Below the pieces are notes generated by a model. It ran no database searches and was not told where the DNA came from. It saw nothing but the letters and a program-made list of their open reading frames with translations. DNA of 64,000 nt from Geobacteraceae bacterium (GTDB lineage Bacteria > Desulfobacterota > Desulfuromonadia > Geobacterales > Pseudopelobacteraceae), in assembly GCA_016720395.1 (NCBI GenBank), contig JADKKR010000003.1:248001-312000 (forward strand), written 5' to 3'. Position numbers and translations under genes: made by a program. Each line of letters opens with the position of its first letter. The first letter of the stretch is position 1. Positions 24,701 to 34,000 of the stretch are shown here, in pieces.

Positions 24701-25549
24701 ATGGTTGCCCGGTTACCGATTGTTTCTGACAGCTTGTCTCTCTACCTGGCAGAAATAAGAAAGTTTTCGATATTGAGCGAGGAGGATGAGCATCGCGTAG
24801 CGGTGAAATTCTTCGAAGAGAAGGACCTGGAGGCCGCCCACACGCTGATCACGTCAAATCTGCGTTTTGTGGTGAAGGTCGCCGGAGAATACCGGCATTA
24901 TGGACTCAAGATGATAGACCTTATCCAGGAGGGTAATGTCGGGTTGATGATGGCGGTTAGAAAATTCAACCCGTATAGAGGGATACGGCTGATATCCTAT
25001 GCAGTCTGGTGGATTAGAGCTTATATCCAGAACCATATCATGTCGATGTGGAGTCTGCTGAAAATCGGAACAACCCAGGCTCAGCGCAAGCTTTTCTTTA
25101 AGCTGAAAGAGACGAAGAATGCCTTGATCAGGATGAGCGATGGAGAGGATGATTCCCATTCCACTGCTTTGGCGCTCAATGTTTCCGACAAAGAAGTGTT
25201 TGAGATGGAGCAGCGGCTTCAGGGTGATTATTCTCTGGATGCTGAACTGTCGTGTGGTGATGGTCTGACGGCGCTGGAAAGTCTGGCTGACGACCGGATG
25301 AATCAGGAAGCCCTCCTTGCCGAGTACCAGGAAAACCAGCAGCTGCAGCAAAAGGTCGCACAGGCGGTCGCTGTGCTCAATGAGAAGGAGCGTTTTATCA
25401 TTGAGAAACGGATTACATCTGATGAGCCGATGACGCTCCAGGAGATTGCCACTCATTTTTCCATTTCGCGTGAACGGGTCCGCCAGATAGAGGAGGGAGC
25501 TTTGAAAAAGGTCAAGAACTCTCTGCTGCCCTTGCTGTCAGCCGCATAA
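24701..25549 (+). CDS. rpoH: Heat-shock sigma factor RpoH (sigma-32)
   Basis: 282 aa, preceded by AAAGGAGCAGACT. Region 2 reads NLRFVVKVAGEYRHYG and DLIQEGNVGLMMAVRKFNPYRG; region 2.4 follows (YAVWWIRAYIQNHI). The RpoH box, which separates this group from RpoD, is visible as QRKLFFKLKE at about 128-137. The region 4 helix-turn-helix is ERVRQIEEGALKKVK. It directs polymerase to chaperone and protease promoters. The CIRCE-like operator just upstream suggests HrcA control. A terminator follows. Confidence 0.93.
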   Translation: MVARLPIVSDSLSLYLAEIRKFSILSEEDEHRVAVKFFEEKDLEAAHTLITSNLRFVVKVAGEYRHYGLKMIDLIQEGNVGLMMAVRKFNPYRGIRLISYAVWWIRAYIQNHIMSMWSLLKIGTTQAQRKLFFKLKETKNALIRMSDGEDDSHSTALALNVSDKEVFEMEQRLQGDYSLDAELSCGDGLTALESLADDRMNQEALLAEYQENQQLQQKVAQAVAVLNEKERFIIEKRITSDEPMTLQEIATHFSISRERVRQIEEGALKKVKNSLLPLLSAA

Positions 25550-25572
25550 CAGTTTCCGGGAAAAGGTTTTTA

Positions 25573-25610
25573 ATGCGCCGCACCTAAGGGGGGTGGCGCA
25601 TCTCATTTTT
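25573..25610 (+). terminator. Intrinsic terminator of rpoH
   Basis: ATGCGC plus CACC on the left pairs with GGTG plus GCGCAT on the right (ending 25601), with a two-base bulge, followed by CTCATTTTT. Confidence 0.65.
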
Positions 25611-25639
25611 ATTGCCGGTAACCCGCCGATAAAAAAACC

Positions 25640-25668
25640 TTGACAACTCCGAACAAACTCTTTAAATA
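25640..25668 (+). promoter_or_regulatory. Promoter of the tRNA-tuf operon
   Basis: A perfect -35 TTGACA (25640-25645), then TTAAATA at 25662-25668 as -10 with 16-17 bases spacing, about 40 bases before the first tRNA. It probably drives four tRNAs, tuf, rpmG, tRNA-Trp and perhaps secE-nusG. Confidence 0.7.
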
Positions 25669-25707
25669 AACAAGTTCTGTTTTCATACCATTATGAAGAT
25701 TAGATTG

Positions 25708-25784
25708 GCCCCGTTAGCTCATACTGGTAGAGCAGCTGACTTGTAATCAGCAGGTGATCCGTTCGATTCGGATACGGGGCTCCA
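25708..25784 (+). tRNA. tRNA-Thr (anticodon TGT)
   Basis: 77 bases including CCA. The acceptor stem GCCCCGT pairs with ACGGGGC; the anticodon loop CTTGTAA lies within a TGA/TCA-type stem; the T-arm is GTTCGATTC. First of a cluster of four tRNAs, at the same position as thrU in the E. coli tufB operon. Confidence 0.93.
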
Positions 25785-25824
25785 TAGAGCCTAACGGATA
25801 CAGCAGTAACCGTATATCATCCCT

Positions 25825-25909
25825 GGAGGGATTCCCGAGCGGCCAAAGGGAACAGACTGTAAATCTGTCATCATCGATTTCGGAGGTTCGAATCCTCCTC
25901 CCTCCACCA
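25825..25909 (+). tRNA. tRNA-Tyr (anticodon GTA)
   Basis: 85 bases including CCA, with the long variable arm typical of bacterial tRNA-Tyr. Acceptor stem GGAGGGA/TCCCTCC; anticodon stem-loop CAGACTGTAAATCTG. Confidence 0.93.
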
Positions 25910-26014
25910 TACAATCTCCGGAAACCGGCAACAGGACTCGACTCAGGAGACAAAAGTCGCATGTACTGGTAAGTGTCACGTTGGAGCGGTTTCCACATGT
26001 CTTCGTCTGGTAGC

Positions 26015-26091
26015 GCGGGAGTAGCTCAGTTGGCTAGAGCGTCAGCCTTCCAAGCTGAGGGTCGCGGGTTCGAGTCCCGTTTCCCGCTCCA
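26015..26091 (+). tRNA. tRNA-Gly (anticodon TCC)
   Basis: 77 bases including CCA. Acceptor stem GCGGGAG/TTCCCGC with one G-T pair; anticodon loop CTTCCAA; T-loop GTTCGAGTC. The 105-base spacer from tRNA-Tyr contains an 8-bp inverted repeat (25920-25927 with 25987-25994) that may guide processing. Confidence 0.93.
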
Positions 26092-26097
26092 GTTAAA

Positions 26098-26173
<76 letters not shown>

Positions 26174-26241
26174 TTTTTTAAGAGACAGCATATTTCAGAG
26201 TCGTTACACAAACAACGCACCCATTGAGGAGGGCCTTACCC

Positions 26242-27432
<1,191 letters not shown>

Positions 27433-27442
27433 CACAGCAGAT

Positions 27443-27474
27443 TGTGCATCGCGGCGCTGCAGCTGCGATGCACA
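27443..27474 (+). promoter_or_regulatory. Hairpin between tuf and rpmG
   Basis: A perfect 10-bp stem, TGTGCATCGC at 27443-27452 with GCGATGCACA at 27465-27474, and a 12-base loop that can fold further. No T run follows, so it is more likely an RNA-stability or processing structure than a terminator. It is absent after the second tuf. Confidence 0.5.
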
Positions 27475-27501
27475 GCCACAGATCATATAAAGGATGCTGC
27501 A

Positions 27502-27651
27502 ATGAGAGATATCATTACGCTTGGCTGTACCGAGTGCAAACAGAGAAATTACACAACAACCAAGAACAAGAGAACCAAGCCGGAAAAGCTTGAGTTCAGC
27601 AAATACTGCCGCTTTTGCCGTAAGCATACCCCGCACAAGGAAACCAAATAG
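27502..27651 (+). CDS. rpmG: 50S ribosomal protein L33
   Basis: 49 aa, starting at the ATG 27502 after AAAGGATGCTGCA. It is the four-cysteine zinc-binding form of L33: CTEC near the N-terminus and CRFC near the C-terminus (Cys 9, 12, 36 and 39 by count). Its place between tuf and tRNA-Trp-secE-nusG is common in Deltaproteobacteria-type genomes. Confidence 0.95.
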   Translation: MRDIITLGCTECKQRNYTTTKNKRTKPEKLEFSKYCRFCRKHTPHKETK

Positions 27652-27681
27652 TCTGAACGGGTAGTTTGTTGTCAGGCATAC

Positions 27682-27758
27682 AGGCCAGTAGCTCTAACGG
27701 CTAGAGCACCGGTCTCCAAAACCGGGTGTTGTGGGTTCGAATCCCTCCTGGCCTGCCA
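27682..27758 (+). tRNA. tRNA-Trp (anticodon CCA)
   Basis: 77 bases including the encoded CCA end. Acceptor stem AGGCCAG/CTGGCCT; anticodon loop CTCCAAA; T-arm GTTCGAATC. It sits between rpmG and secE, so it is cut from the same transcript. Confidence 0.93.
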
Positions 27759-27849
27759 TATCAACCCGACAGAAAATTAACCTCGCGTGGTGACCTGTGA
27801 TTGTGCGGCACCATTGAGACCCTACAGGCGCTTGCGCCGGGAGTTGTGT

Positions 27850-28032
27850 ATGCAGAAGATAACTACGTTTATTGAATCAGTCAAAATAGAACTCGGCAAG
27901 GTAACCTGGCCTACCCGCAAGGAGACGATTGCCACCACCGGTGTGGTTGTCATGATAGTATTTCTGATTTCAATCTATCTCGGCGCCTGCGATATTGTTC
28001 TATCAAAGCTGATGCGATTGATACTGGGATAA
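27850..28032 (+). CDS. secE: Preprotein translocase subunit SecE
   Basis: 60 aa, taken from the ATG at 27850 (CCGGGAG upstream) rather than the longer open frame from 27787. It is the short, single-membrane-span form: an amphipathic helix with the conserved KVTWPTRKE, then VVMIVFLISIYLGACDIVL. It is part of the SecYEG channel; secY is at 53540. nusG follows after 10 bases. Confidence 0.95.
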   Translation: MQKITTFIESVKIELGKVTWPTRKETIATTGVVVMIVFLISIYLGACDIVLSKLMRLILG

Positions 28033-28042
28033 AGGATACTAT

Positions 28043-28570
28043 ATGTCCATGAAGTGGTACGGCGTTCATACCTATTCCGGTTTTGAAAATAAAGTCAGAC
28101 TTAATCTGCTGGAAAGTATCAAAAACGAAGGGGTAGAGGATTTCTTCGAAGAGATCCTGATTCCTTCCGAAACCGTAGTTGAGCTGAAAAAAGGTGAGAA
28201 AAAGACATCTTCGCGTAAGTTCTTTCCCGGCTACATCCTCGTCAAGATGATTCTTACGGACGAAACATGGCACATCGTGAAGGAGACCGCAAAAGTTACC
28301 GGTTTCGTTGGTGGCAACACTCCGTTTCCGATTGCCGATGAGGAAGTCAACAAGATCACCCGCCGCATGGAAGAGGGTGCAGAAAAACCGCGTCCCAAGG
28401 TGCTGTTCGAGGTCGGAGAGACGGTGCGGGTCGTTGACGGTCCATTCCTCAACTTCTCCGGAATTGTGGAAGATGTCAAGCCTGACAAAGGCAAGCTCCG
28501 CGTGACTGTCACCATATTCGGCAGGGCGACTCCGGTGGAGCTCGAGTTTATGCAGGTTGAAAAGAGCTGA
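28043..28570 (+). CDS. nusG: Transcription termination/antitermination factor NusG
   Basis: 175 aa. NGN domain (KWYGVHTYSGFENKVRLNL at the N-terminus, FFPGYILVKM in the middle) and C-terminal KOW domain (VRVVDGPFLNFSGIVEDVKPDKG). It binds elongating RNA polymerase and links it to Rho or the ribosome. Normal length. The upstream AAAGGA supports the first of two ATGs two codons apart. The ribosomal L11 operon follows. Confidence 0.97.
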   Translation: MSMKWYGVHTYSGFENKVRLNLLESIKNEGVEDFFEEILIPSETVVELKKGEKKTSSRKFFPGYILVKMILTDETWHIVKETAKVTGFVGGNTPFPIADEEVNKITRRMEEGAEKPRPKVLFEVGETVRVVDGPFLNFSGIVEDVKPDKGKLRVTVTIFGRATPVELEFMQVEKS

Positions 28571-28620
28571 GCAACCGTAACAAAGAAAGATAAAGGCATT
28601 TAGACACTAAGGAGCACCAC

Positions 28621-29043
28621 ATGGCAAAGAAGATTACAGGCTATATCAAGCTGCAAATCCCCGCCGGCAAAGCAAACCCCTCGCCACCTATCGGCCCGGC
28701 GCTGGGTCAGCACGGCGTCAACATCATGGAGTTCTGCAAGGCTTTTAACGCCAAGACCCAGGCAGAAGAGGGTACGATTACCCCTGTTGTCATTACGGTG
28801 TATGCTGACCGCTCCTTTACCTTCATAACAAAAACTCCACCCGTACCGGTTTTGATCATGAAAGCGATCGGTATTTCCAAGGGTTCTGCCGTTCCCAACA
28901 AGACAAAGGTGGGTAGCCTGACCAAGGCACAGGTGGAAGAAATCGCCAAGAAGAAGATGCCGGATCTCAATGCCGCTTCTGTTGAGGCTGCCATGAGAAC
29001 TGTCGAGGGAACAGCTCGCTCGATGGGCATTGATATAGTTTAA
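28621..29043 (+). CDS. rplK: 50S ribosomal protein L11
   Basis: 140 aa. GYIKLQIPAGKANPSPPIGPALGQHGVNIMEFC is split over the N-terminal domain that carries the conserved prolines, and the C-terminal rRNA-binding domain ends ARSMGIDIV. It forms the GTPase-associated centre with 23S rRNA and is needed for RelA activation. The start is supported by AAGGAGCACC. First of rplK-rplA. Confidence 0.98.
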   Translation: MAKKITGYIKLQIPAGKANPSPPIGPALGQHGVNIMEFCKAFNAKTQAEEGTITPVVITVYADRSFTFITKTPPVPVLIMKAIGISKGSAVPNKTKVGSLTKAQVEEIAKKKMPDLNAASVEAAMRTVEGTARSMGIDIV

Positions 29044-29085
29044 TCAGTATCCAGATATTTAAAGAACCAAGAGAGAGGTTGTATC

Positions 29086-29787
29086 ATGTCGAAGAGTGCT
29101 AAAAAACATACCGCGGCGATGTCTCTGATTGACAGGTCCAAGGTCTATGAGCTCGGGACCGCCCTTGATGTCGTCAAAAAGGCCTCGTATGTCAAATTTG
29201 ACGAAACGGTTGATGTCGCCGTTAAACTGGGCGTTGATCCGCGGCATGCCGATCAGATGGTGCGTGGCGCCGTTGTTCTTCCCAATGGTCTTGGTAAGGA
29301 TGTCCGCGTTCTCGTGTTTGCCAAAGGTGAAAAGGAAAAAGAAGCCCTTGACGCCGGTGCAGATTATGTCGGCGCAGATGATCTGGTTGCCAAGATTCAG
29401 GAAGGGTGGTTCGATTTCGATACTGCCATTGCTACACCGGACATGATGGGTGTCGTCGGCAAGATCGGCAAGCTCCTCGGTCCCCGCGGACTTATGCCGA
29501 ACCCGAAAGTCGGTACGGTCACTTTCGAGGTCAGCCGGGCTGTCAAGGAATCCAAGGCCGGTAAGGTCGAATTCCGCGTTGAAAAGGCAGGCATTGTCCA
29601 TGCACCGGTGGGCAAGGTGTCTTTCGATGCTGACATGCTCAAAGGGAATGTCCTGGCTCTTGTCGAGGCACTGATCAAAGCCAAGCCTTCGGCAGCTAAA
29701 GGAACCTATATCAAGAAAATCACGGTTTCGTCCACGATGGGGCCGGGAGTTAATCTCGATATCAGCAACGTTACTGCTCAGATTTAA
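29086..29787 (+). CDS. rplA: 50S ribosomal protein L1
   Basis: 233 aa, usual length. It forms the L1 stalk that moves deacylated tRNA out of the E site and is often the autogenous repressor of rplKA. Conserved segments: KLLGPRGLMPNPKVGTVT and GTYIKKITVSSTMGPGV. The ribosome site is GAGAGAGGTT. It is followed by the L10 leader. Confidence 0.98.
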   Translation: MSKSAKKHTAAMSLIDRSKVYELGTALDVVKKASYVKFDETVDVAVKLGVDPRHADQMVRGAVVLPNGLGKDVRVLVFAKGEKEKEALDAGADYVGADDLVAKIQEGWFDFDTAIATPDMMGVVGKIGKLLGPRGLMPNPKVGTVTFEVSRAVKESKAGKVEFRVEKAGIVHAPVGKVSFDADMLKGNVLALVEALIKAKPSAAKGTYIKKITVSSTMGPGVNLDISNVTAQI

Positions 29788-29804
29788 TATCAATATACAG
29801 TTTG

Positions 29805-29940
29805 CCAAAGTCAAAGACAGCAGGCGCTCCGCGCTTAAACCGGTGACTGTTCCGGACCTGCCGAGACTTGGGTATCGCAGGGTAATAACCTTGCGCTTCC
29901 TGACTTTGGCCGGGGCTGTGCCCCAGATACCAAAAGAAAG
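29805..29940 (+). promoter_or_regulatory. L10 leader (autoregulatory mRNA structure)
   Basis: The 160-base gap before rplJ holds an outer stem, CCAAAGTCA (29805-29813) with TGACTTTGG (29901-29909). Between them are branches including CAGG/CCTG segments, and a GGGGC-TGT-GCCCC hairpin (29912-29924) follows just before the ribosome site. This matches the known L10 leader that binds the L10-(L12)4 complex to repress rplJL. Confidence 0.75.
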
Positions 29941-29951
29941 GAGGAAGTCGC

Positions 29952-30476
29952 TTGAACAGAGATAACAAGCAGGAAATTGTCACAGAGATGCATGAGCGGC
30001 TCGCGCGTGCCAAGGCGGTCTTTTTGGCCGATTTCCGTGGTATGGATGTCGGGAAAGCCACCAGCCTGCGTAATGAGTTGCGCAGTGCGTCGGTTGAGTA
30101 CAAGGTGTTTAAAAACACTCTCCTTGAACGTGCCAGCCAGGGTACGGACATGGAATGTCTCAGTCCTTACCTTACGGGCCCGACAGCAATCGCCATCACC
30201 TATGACGATCCGGTCGGGGCAGCCAAGGTGCTCAGCAAGTTCGCCAAGGATCCCCAGGGCAAGTTTGTTCTGAAGGTAGGAGTATTATCGGGCAAACTGC
30301 TGGATGTCAAACAGATACAGGCATTAGCAGAGCTCCCGTCGCGCGAGGTTCTTCTCGCCAAGATGCTCGGTTCGATGCAGGCACCTGCCACCAACTTCGT
30401 CGGTGTTCTTGCAGCGCTGCCGGGCTCACTGGTGCGCGCACTTGATGCTATCCGCGCTCAAAAAGCCGGCAATTAA
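29952..30476 (+). CDS. rplJ: 50S ribosomal protein L10
   Basis: 174 aa, starting with TTG at 29952, which is well placed after AAAGGAGGAAG. The N-terminal rRNA-binding domain contains FLADFRGMDVGKATSLRNELR and KNTLLERA; the C-terminal helix that carries the L7/L12 dimers ends the protein. It also represses its own operon through the leader upstream. Confidence 0.97.
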   Translation: MNRDNKQEIVTEMHERLARAKAVFLADFRGMDVGKATSLRNELRSASVEYKVFKNTLLERASQGTDMECLSPYLTGPTAIAITYDDPVGAAKVLSKFAKDPQGKFVLKVGVLSGKLLDVKQIQALAELPSREVLLAKMLGSMQAPATNFVGVLAALPGSLVRALDAIRAQKAGN

Positions 30477-30521
30477 GAGTACTTATTTCACACACTATAT
30501 AAAATTCGGAGGATTACACCA

Positions 30522-30902
30522 ATGGCAATTACCAAAGCAGAAGTAGTCAGCTTCATCGAAAACATGACCGTACTGGAGCTCTCAGAGCTCGTTAAGGAAC
30601 TTGAAGAAAAGTTCGGTGTCTCTGCCGCAGCACCTGTTGCTGTTGCTGCAGCAGCTGGGCCTGCCGCATCCGCAGAGCCGGTTGAAGAGCAGACCGAGTT
30701 CGATGTTATCCTCAAGGCCGCCGGCGCTAACAAAATCAACGTTATCAAAGTGGTGCGCGCACTTACCAGCCTGGGCCTCAAAGAAGCCAAAGACGCTGTT
30801 GACGGCGCCCCGAATGCTATTAAGTCCGGTGTCTCCAAGCAGGAAGCTGAAGATGCTAAAAAGCAGCTGATTGAAGCCGGCGCTGAAGTCGAGATCAAAT
30901 AA
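30522..30902 (+). CDS. rplL: 50S ribosomal protein L7/L12
   Basis: 126 aa. N-terminal dimerisation helix (VSFIENMTVLELSELVKELE), an Ala-rich hinge (about 38-55) and the C-terminal domain that recruits translational GTPases (VILKAAGANKINVIKVVR, GLKEAKDAVDGAP). The ribosome site is CGGAGGATTACACC. Followed by a hairpin and rpoB. Confidence 0.98.
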   Translation: MAITKAEVVSFIENMTVLELSELVKELEEKFGVSAAAPVAVAAAAGPAASAEPVEEQTEFDVILKAAGANKINVIKVVRALTSLGLKEAKDAVDGAPNAIKSGVSKQEAEDAKKQLIEAGAEVEIK

Positions 30903-30926
30903 TACGCTGTACCTTTGATGAAATGT

Positions 30927-30957
30927 AAGCCAAGGTCGCCTTGCGCGGCCTTGGCTT
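30927..30957 (+). promoter_or_regulatory. Hairpin between rplL and rpoB
   Basis: AAGCCAAGG (30927-30935) pairs with CCTTGGCTT (30949-30957), with an inner CGC/GCG. No long T run follows. This is the position of the partial attenuator and RNase processing site that lowers rpoBC expression relative to ribosomal proteins in E. coli; a similar role is inferred. Confidence 0.55.
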
Positions 30958-31059
30958 GTGCTGTTTGGGCAGAACCCTTCCGTTCCGGTCGCCAGTGATT
31001 CCAGCCGGTTATTCCAGAAACGGCTGGACGTCTTTATGATACACGCCAAAGGAGAAGCT

Positions 31060-34000
31060 ATGGCTTATTCGATCGCCAATAACCACCTCTTGCGCAAAAA
31101 CTTCGCCAAGATCAAGAACATCATTGATATTCCCAACCTGATAGATATTCAAAAAAACTCCTACCGGCGTTTTCTCCAACAGGAAGTGCCTCCGGAGTCA
31201 CGCAAGAACTCCGGACTTGAAGCCGTGTTCAGAAGTGTCTTTCCTATCAAAGACTTCAGTGAAAGTGCTTCACTTGAATACGTTTCCTACGTACTGAATA
31301 AGCCCAAATATGACGTAGAGGAATGCCATCAGCGCGGTATGACCTTTGCCGCTCCCATGAAGGTAAAGGTGCGTCTCGTTATCTGGGATTCAGGCAAAGA
31401 GTCGGGTGTCAGGGCCATAAAGGATATCAAGGAGCAGGAGGTCTATTTCGGTGAAATACCGCTGATGACCGAAAACGGGACGTTTATCATCAACGGAACT
31501 GAGCGGGTAATTGTCAGCCAGCTGCACAGGTCGCCCGGTGTGTTCTACGATCATGACAAAGGGAAAACGCATTCCAGCGGCAAGGTCCTCTATTCAGCCA
31601 GGGTAATTCCCTACCGCGGTTCGTGGCTGGATTTCGAGTTCGACCATAAAGATATTCTGTATGTCCGTATCGACCGACGCAGGAAGATGCCGGCGACCGT
31701 CCTGCTCAAGGCGCTAGGCTATTCCGCTGAACAGCTCTTGAATTACTACTACAAGAGCGAAGAAATCTTCGTCAAAGGTGAATCGTTCAGCAAGGGAATT
31801 GAGCCGGAACTGCTTACGCTGCAGAAGGCTGTTGTGGATGTTGCCGATCCAAAGGGTGAAGTCATTGTCAAGGCCAACCGCAAGTACACCAAGGCGTCCA
31901 TAAAAAAGATGCTCGACCACGGCATCAAAACAGTACCGACAGTTGTTGAAGGCATTGTGGGACGTTATGCGTCATCGGATATTGTAGACCCTGCTACAGG
32001 TGAAGTTCTGGTGGAATGCAACGAGGAGATTACTGCGGACAAGTTCGAGGATATCAAATCCCGCGGTGTCTCTGCATTCAAGCTGCTCTTCATTGACAAT
32101 CTTCACATTACATCTTCGTTCCGCGACACTCTGGTGAGTGACAAGATCAACACCACTGATGAGGCGCTGATTGAGATCTACCGCCGCTTGCGCCCCGGTG
32201 ATCCTCCTACCCTCAAGAGTTCGCTGGCTCTTTTCGACAACCTTTTCTTCAATCCTGAGCGTTATGACCTCTCCGCGGTCGGCCGCCTCAAGCTGAATTA
32301 CAAGCTTGATCTCAAGGTGTGGGAGGATTGCACCGTTCTGAATGCCCCTCGTATGCTGGCTTCAGAAGATGTGATCAGTGTTGACGATCTTGTGGCAAAG
32401 CTTGTCAAAGCCGATGACCAATTTTCCAAGTATCTCAAGATGAAGCTTCCGGCGGAACTGCTCAAAAGTCTCAAAAAAATCGAACCGGGCCATTCCGCAC
32501 CTGAAAAGCTTAAAGAGCAAGTGCTGCAGGAATTCAACAATCTGATCAGGGACAACGACTTCTTTCAGAAAGAGGTTTTTGCCTCACTGCCTTTAAGCCC
32601 GGCAACGGTGAAGCTGACCGAGGTGATTGAGCAGGGCGGATATGATGAAAATCGACGCGGTATCGAGATGCTTCGGCGCAACCGCATGGTGTTTGAGGAT
32701 CTTTACTGTGAGGTTTTCCAGAAAAGCGACCGGAACGACATCCTCGAGATAGTCCGTTATCTGATAGACCTCAAGAACGGACGCGGCAGCATAGATGACA
32801 TCGACCACCTCGGCAATCGTCGGGTCAGAGCGGTGGGTGAACTCCTGGAAAATCAGTACCGCATCGGCCTGGTACGTATGGAACGGGCCATCAAGGAGCG
32901 TATGAGCCTGCAAGAGGTTGAAAACCTCATGCCTCATGACCTGATTAACTCCAAGCCGGTTTCGGCTGTCGTCAAGGAATTTTTCGGATCATCACAGCTC
33001 TCCCAGTTTATGGACCAGACCAACCCGCTTTCTGAGGTTACGCATAAGCGTCGTCTTTCCGCCCTCGGACCGGGCGGCCTTACCCGGGAACGGGCCGGCT
33101 TTGAGGTCCGGGACGTTCATCCGACCCATTATGGCCGTGTCTGCCCGATCGAGACTCCTGAGGGTCCCAATATTGGTCTGATCGCCTCGCTCTCCACCTA
33201 CGCCCGGATCAATGAGCACGGTTTTGTGGAAACCCCGTACCGGATTGTCCAGGAAGGCAAGTTGACCACCGAAGTCCGTTTCTTCTCTGCCCTGCAGGAA
33301 GAAGGACACGCCATCGCCCAGGCCAATGCCGAGGTTGATAAGAACGGCCGTTTTGTCAATGATTATGTTTCCGCCCGCAAGAGCGGAGAGTTTATTCTGG
33401 TCCATCGGGACGAGATTGAGCTGATGGACGTTGCGCCCATGCAGCTGGTGTCTGTTGCTGCCGCTCTCATCCCGTTCCTGGAGAACGACGATGCCAACCG
33501 TGCTCTGATGGGTTCCAACATGCAGCGCCAGGCAGTACCGCTGCTGCGTGCTGATTCTCCTTTGGTCGGTACCGGTATGGAACGCATCGTCGCCAAGGAT
33601 TCGGGTGTTTCCGTGATTGCCCGCCACAACGGTGAAGTAGAGTCGGTAGATGCATCCCGCATTGTCGTCAAGATCGATGAGGACGAGCATGATGAAACCG
33701 GCACGGGCGTCGATATTTACAACCTGATCAAGTTCGCCCGCTCCAACCAGAACACCTGCATCAACAACAAGCCTGTGGTGAAGGTCGGAGACAAGGTCAA
33801 GCGCGGTGATGTTATTGCCGATGGTCCTTCAACCGAGATGGGTGAGTTGGCTCTGGGTCAGAACGTGGTCGTAGCATTTATGCCGTGGGGCGGCTACAAC
33901 TTTGAGGACTCCATTCTGGTGTCGGAGAAGATGGTCAAGGATGACCGATATACATCCATACATATTGAAGAGTTCGAGTGCGTTGCCCGGGATACGAAAT

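Noticed and set aside
25910..26014. Spacer between tRNA-Tyr and tRNA-Gly considered as a further tRNA or small RNA
   Set aside because: Only an 8-bp inverted repeat; no tRNA arms or promoter.
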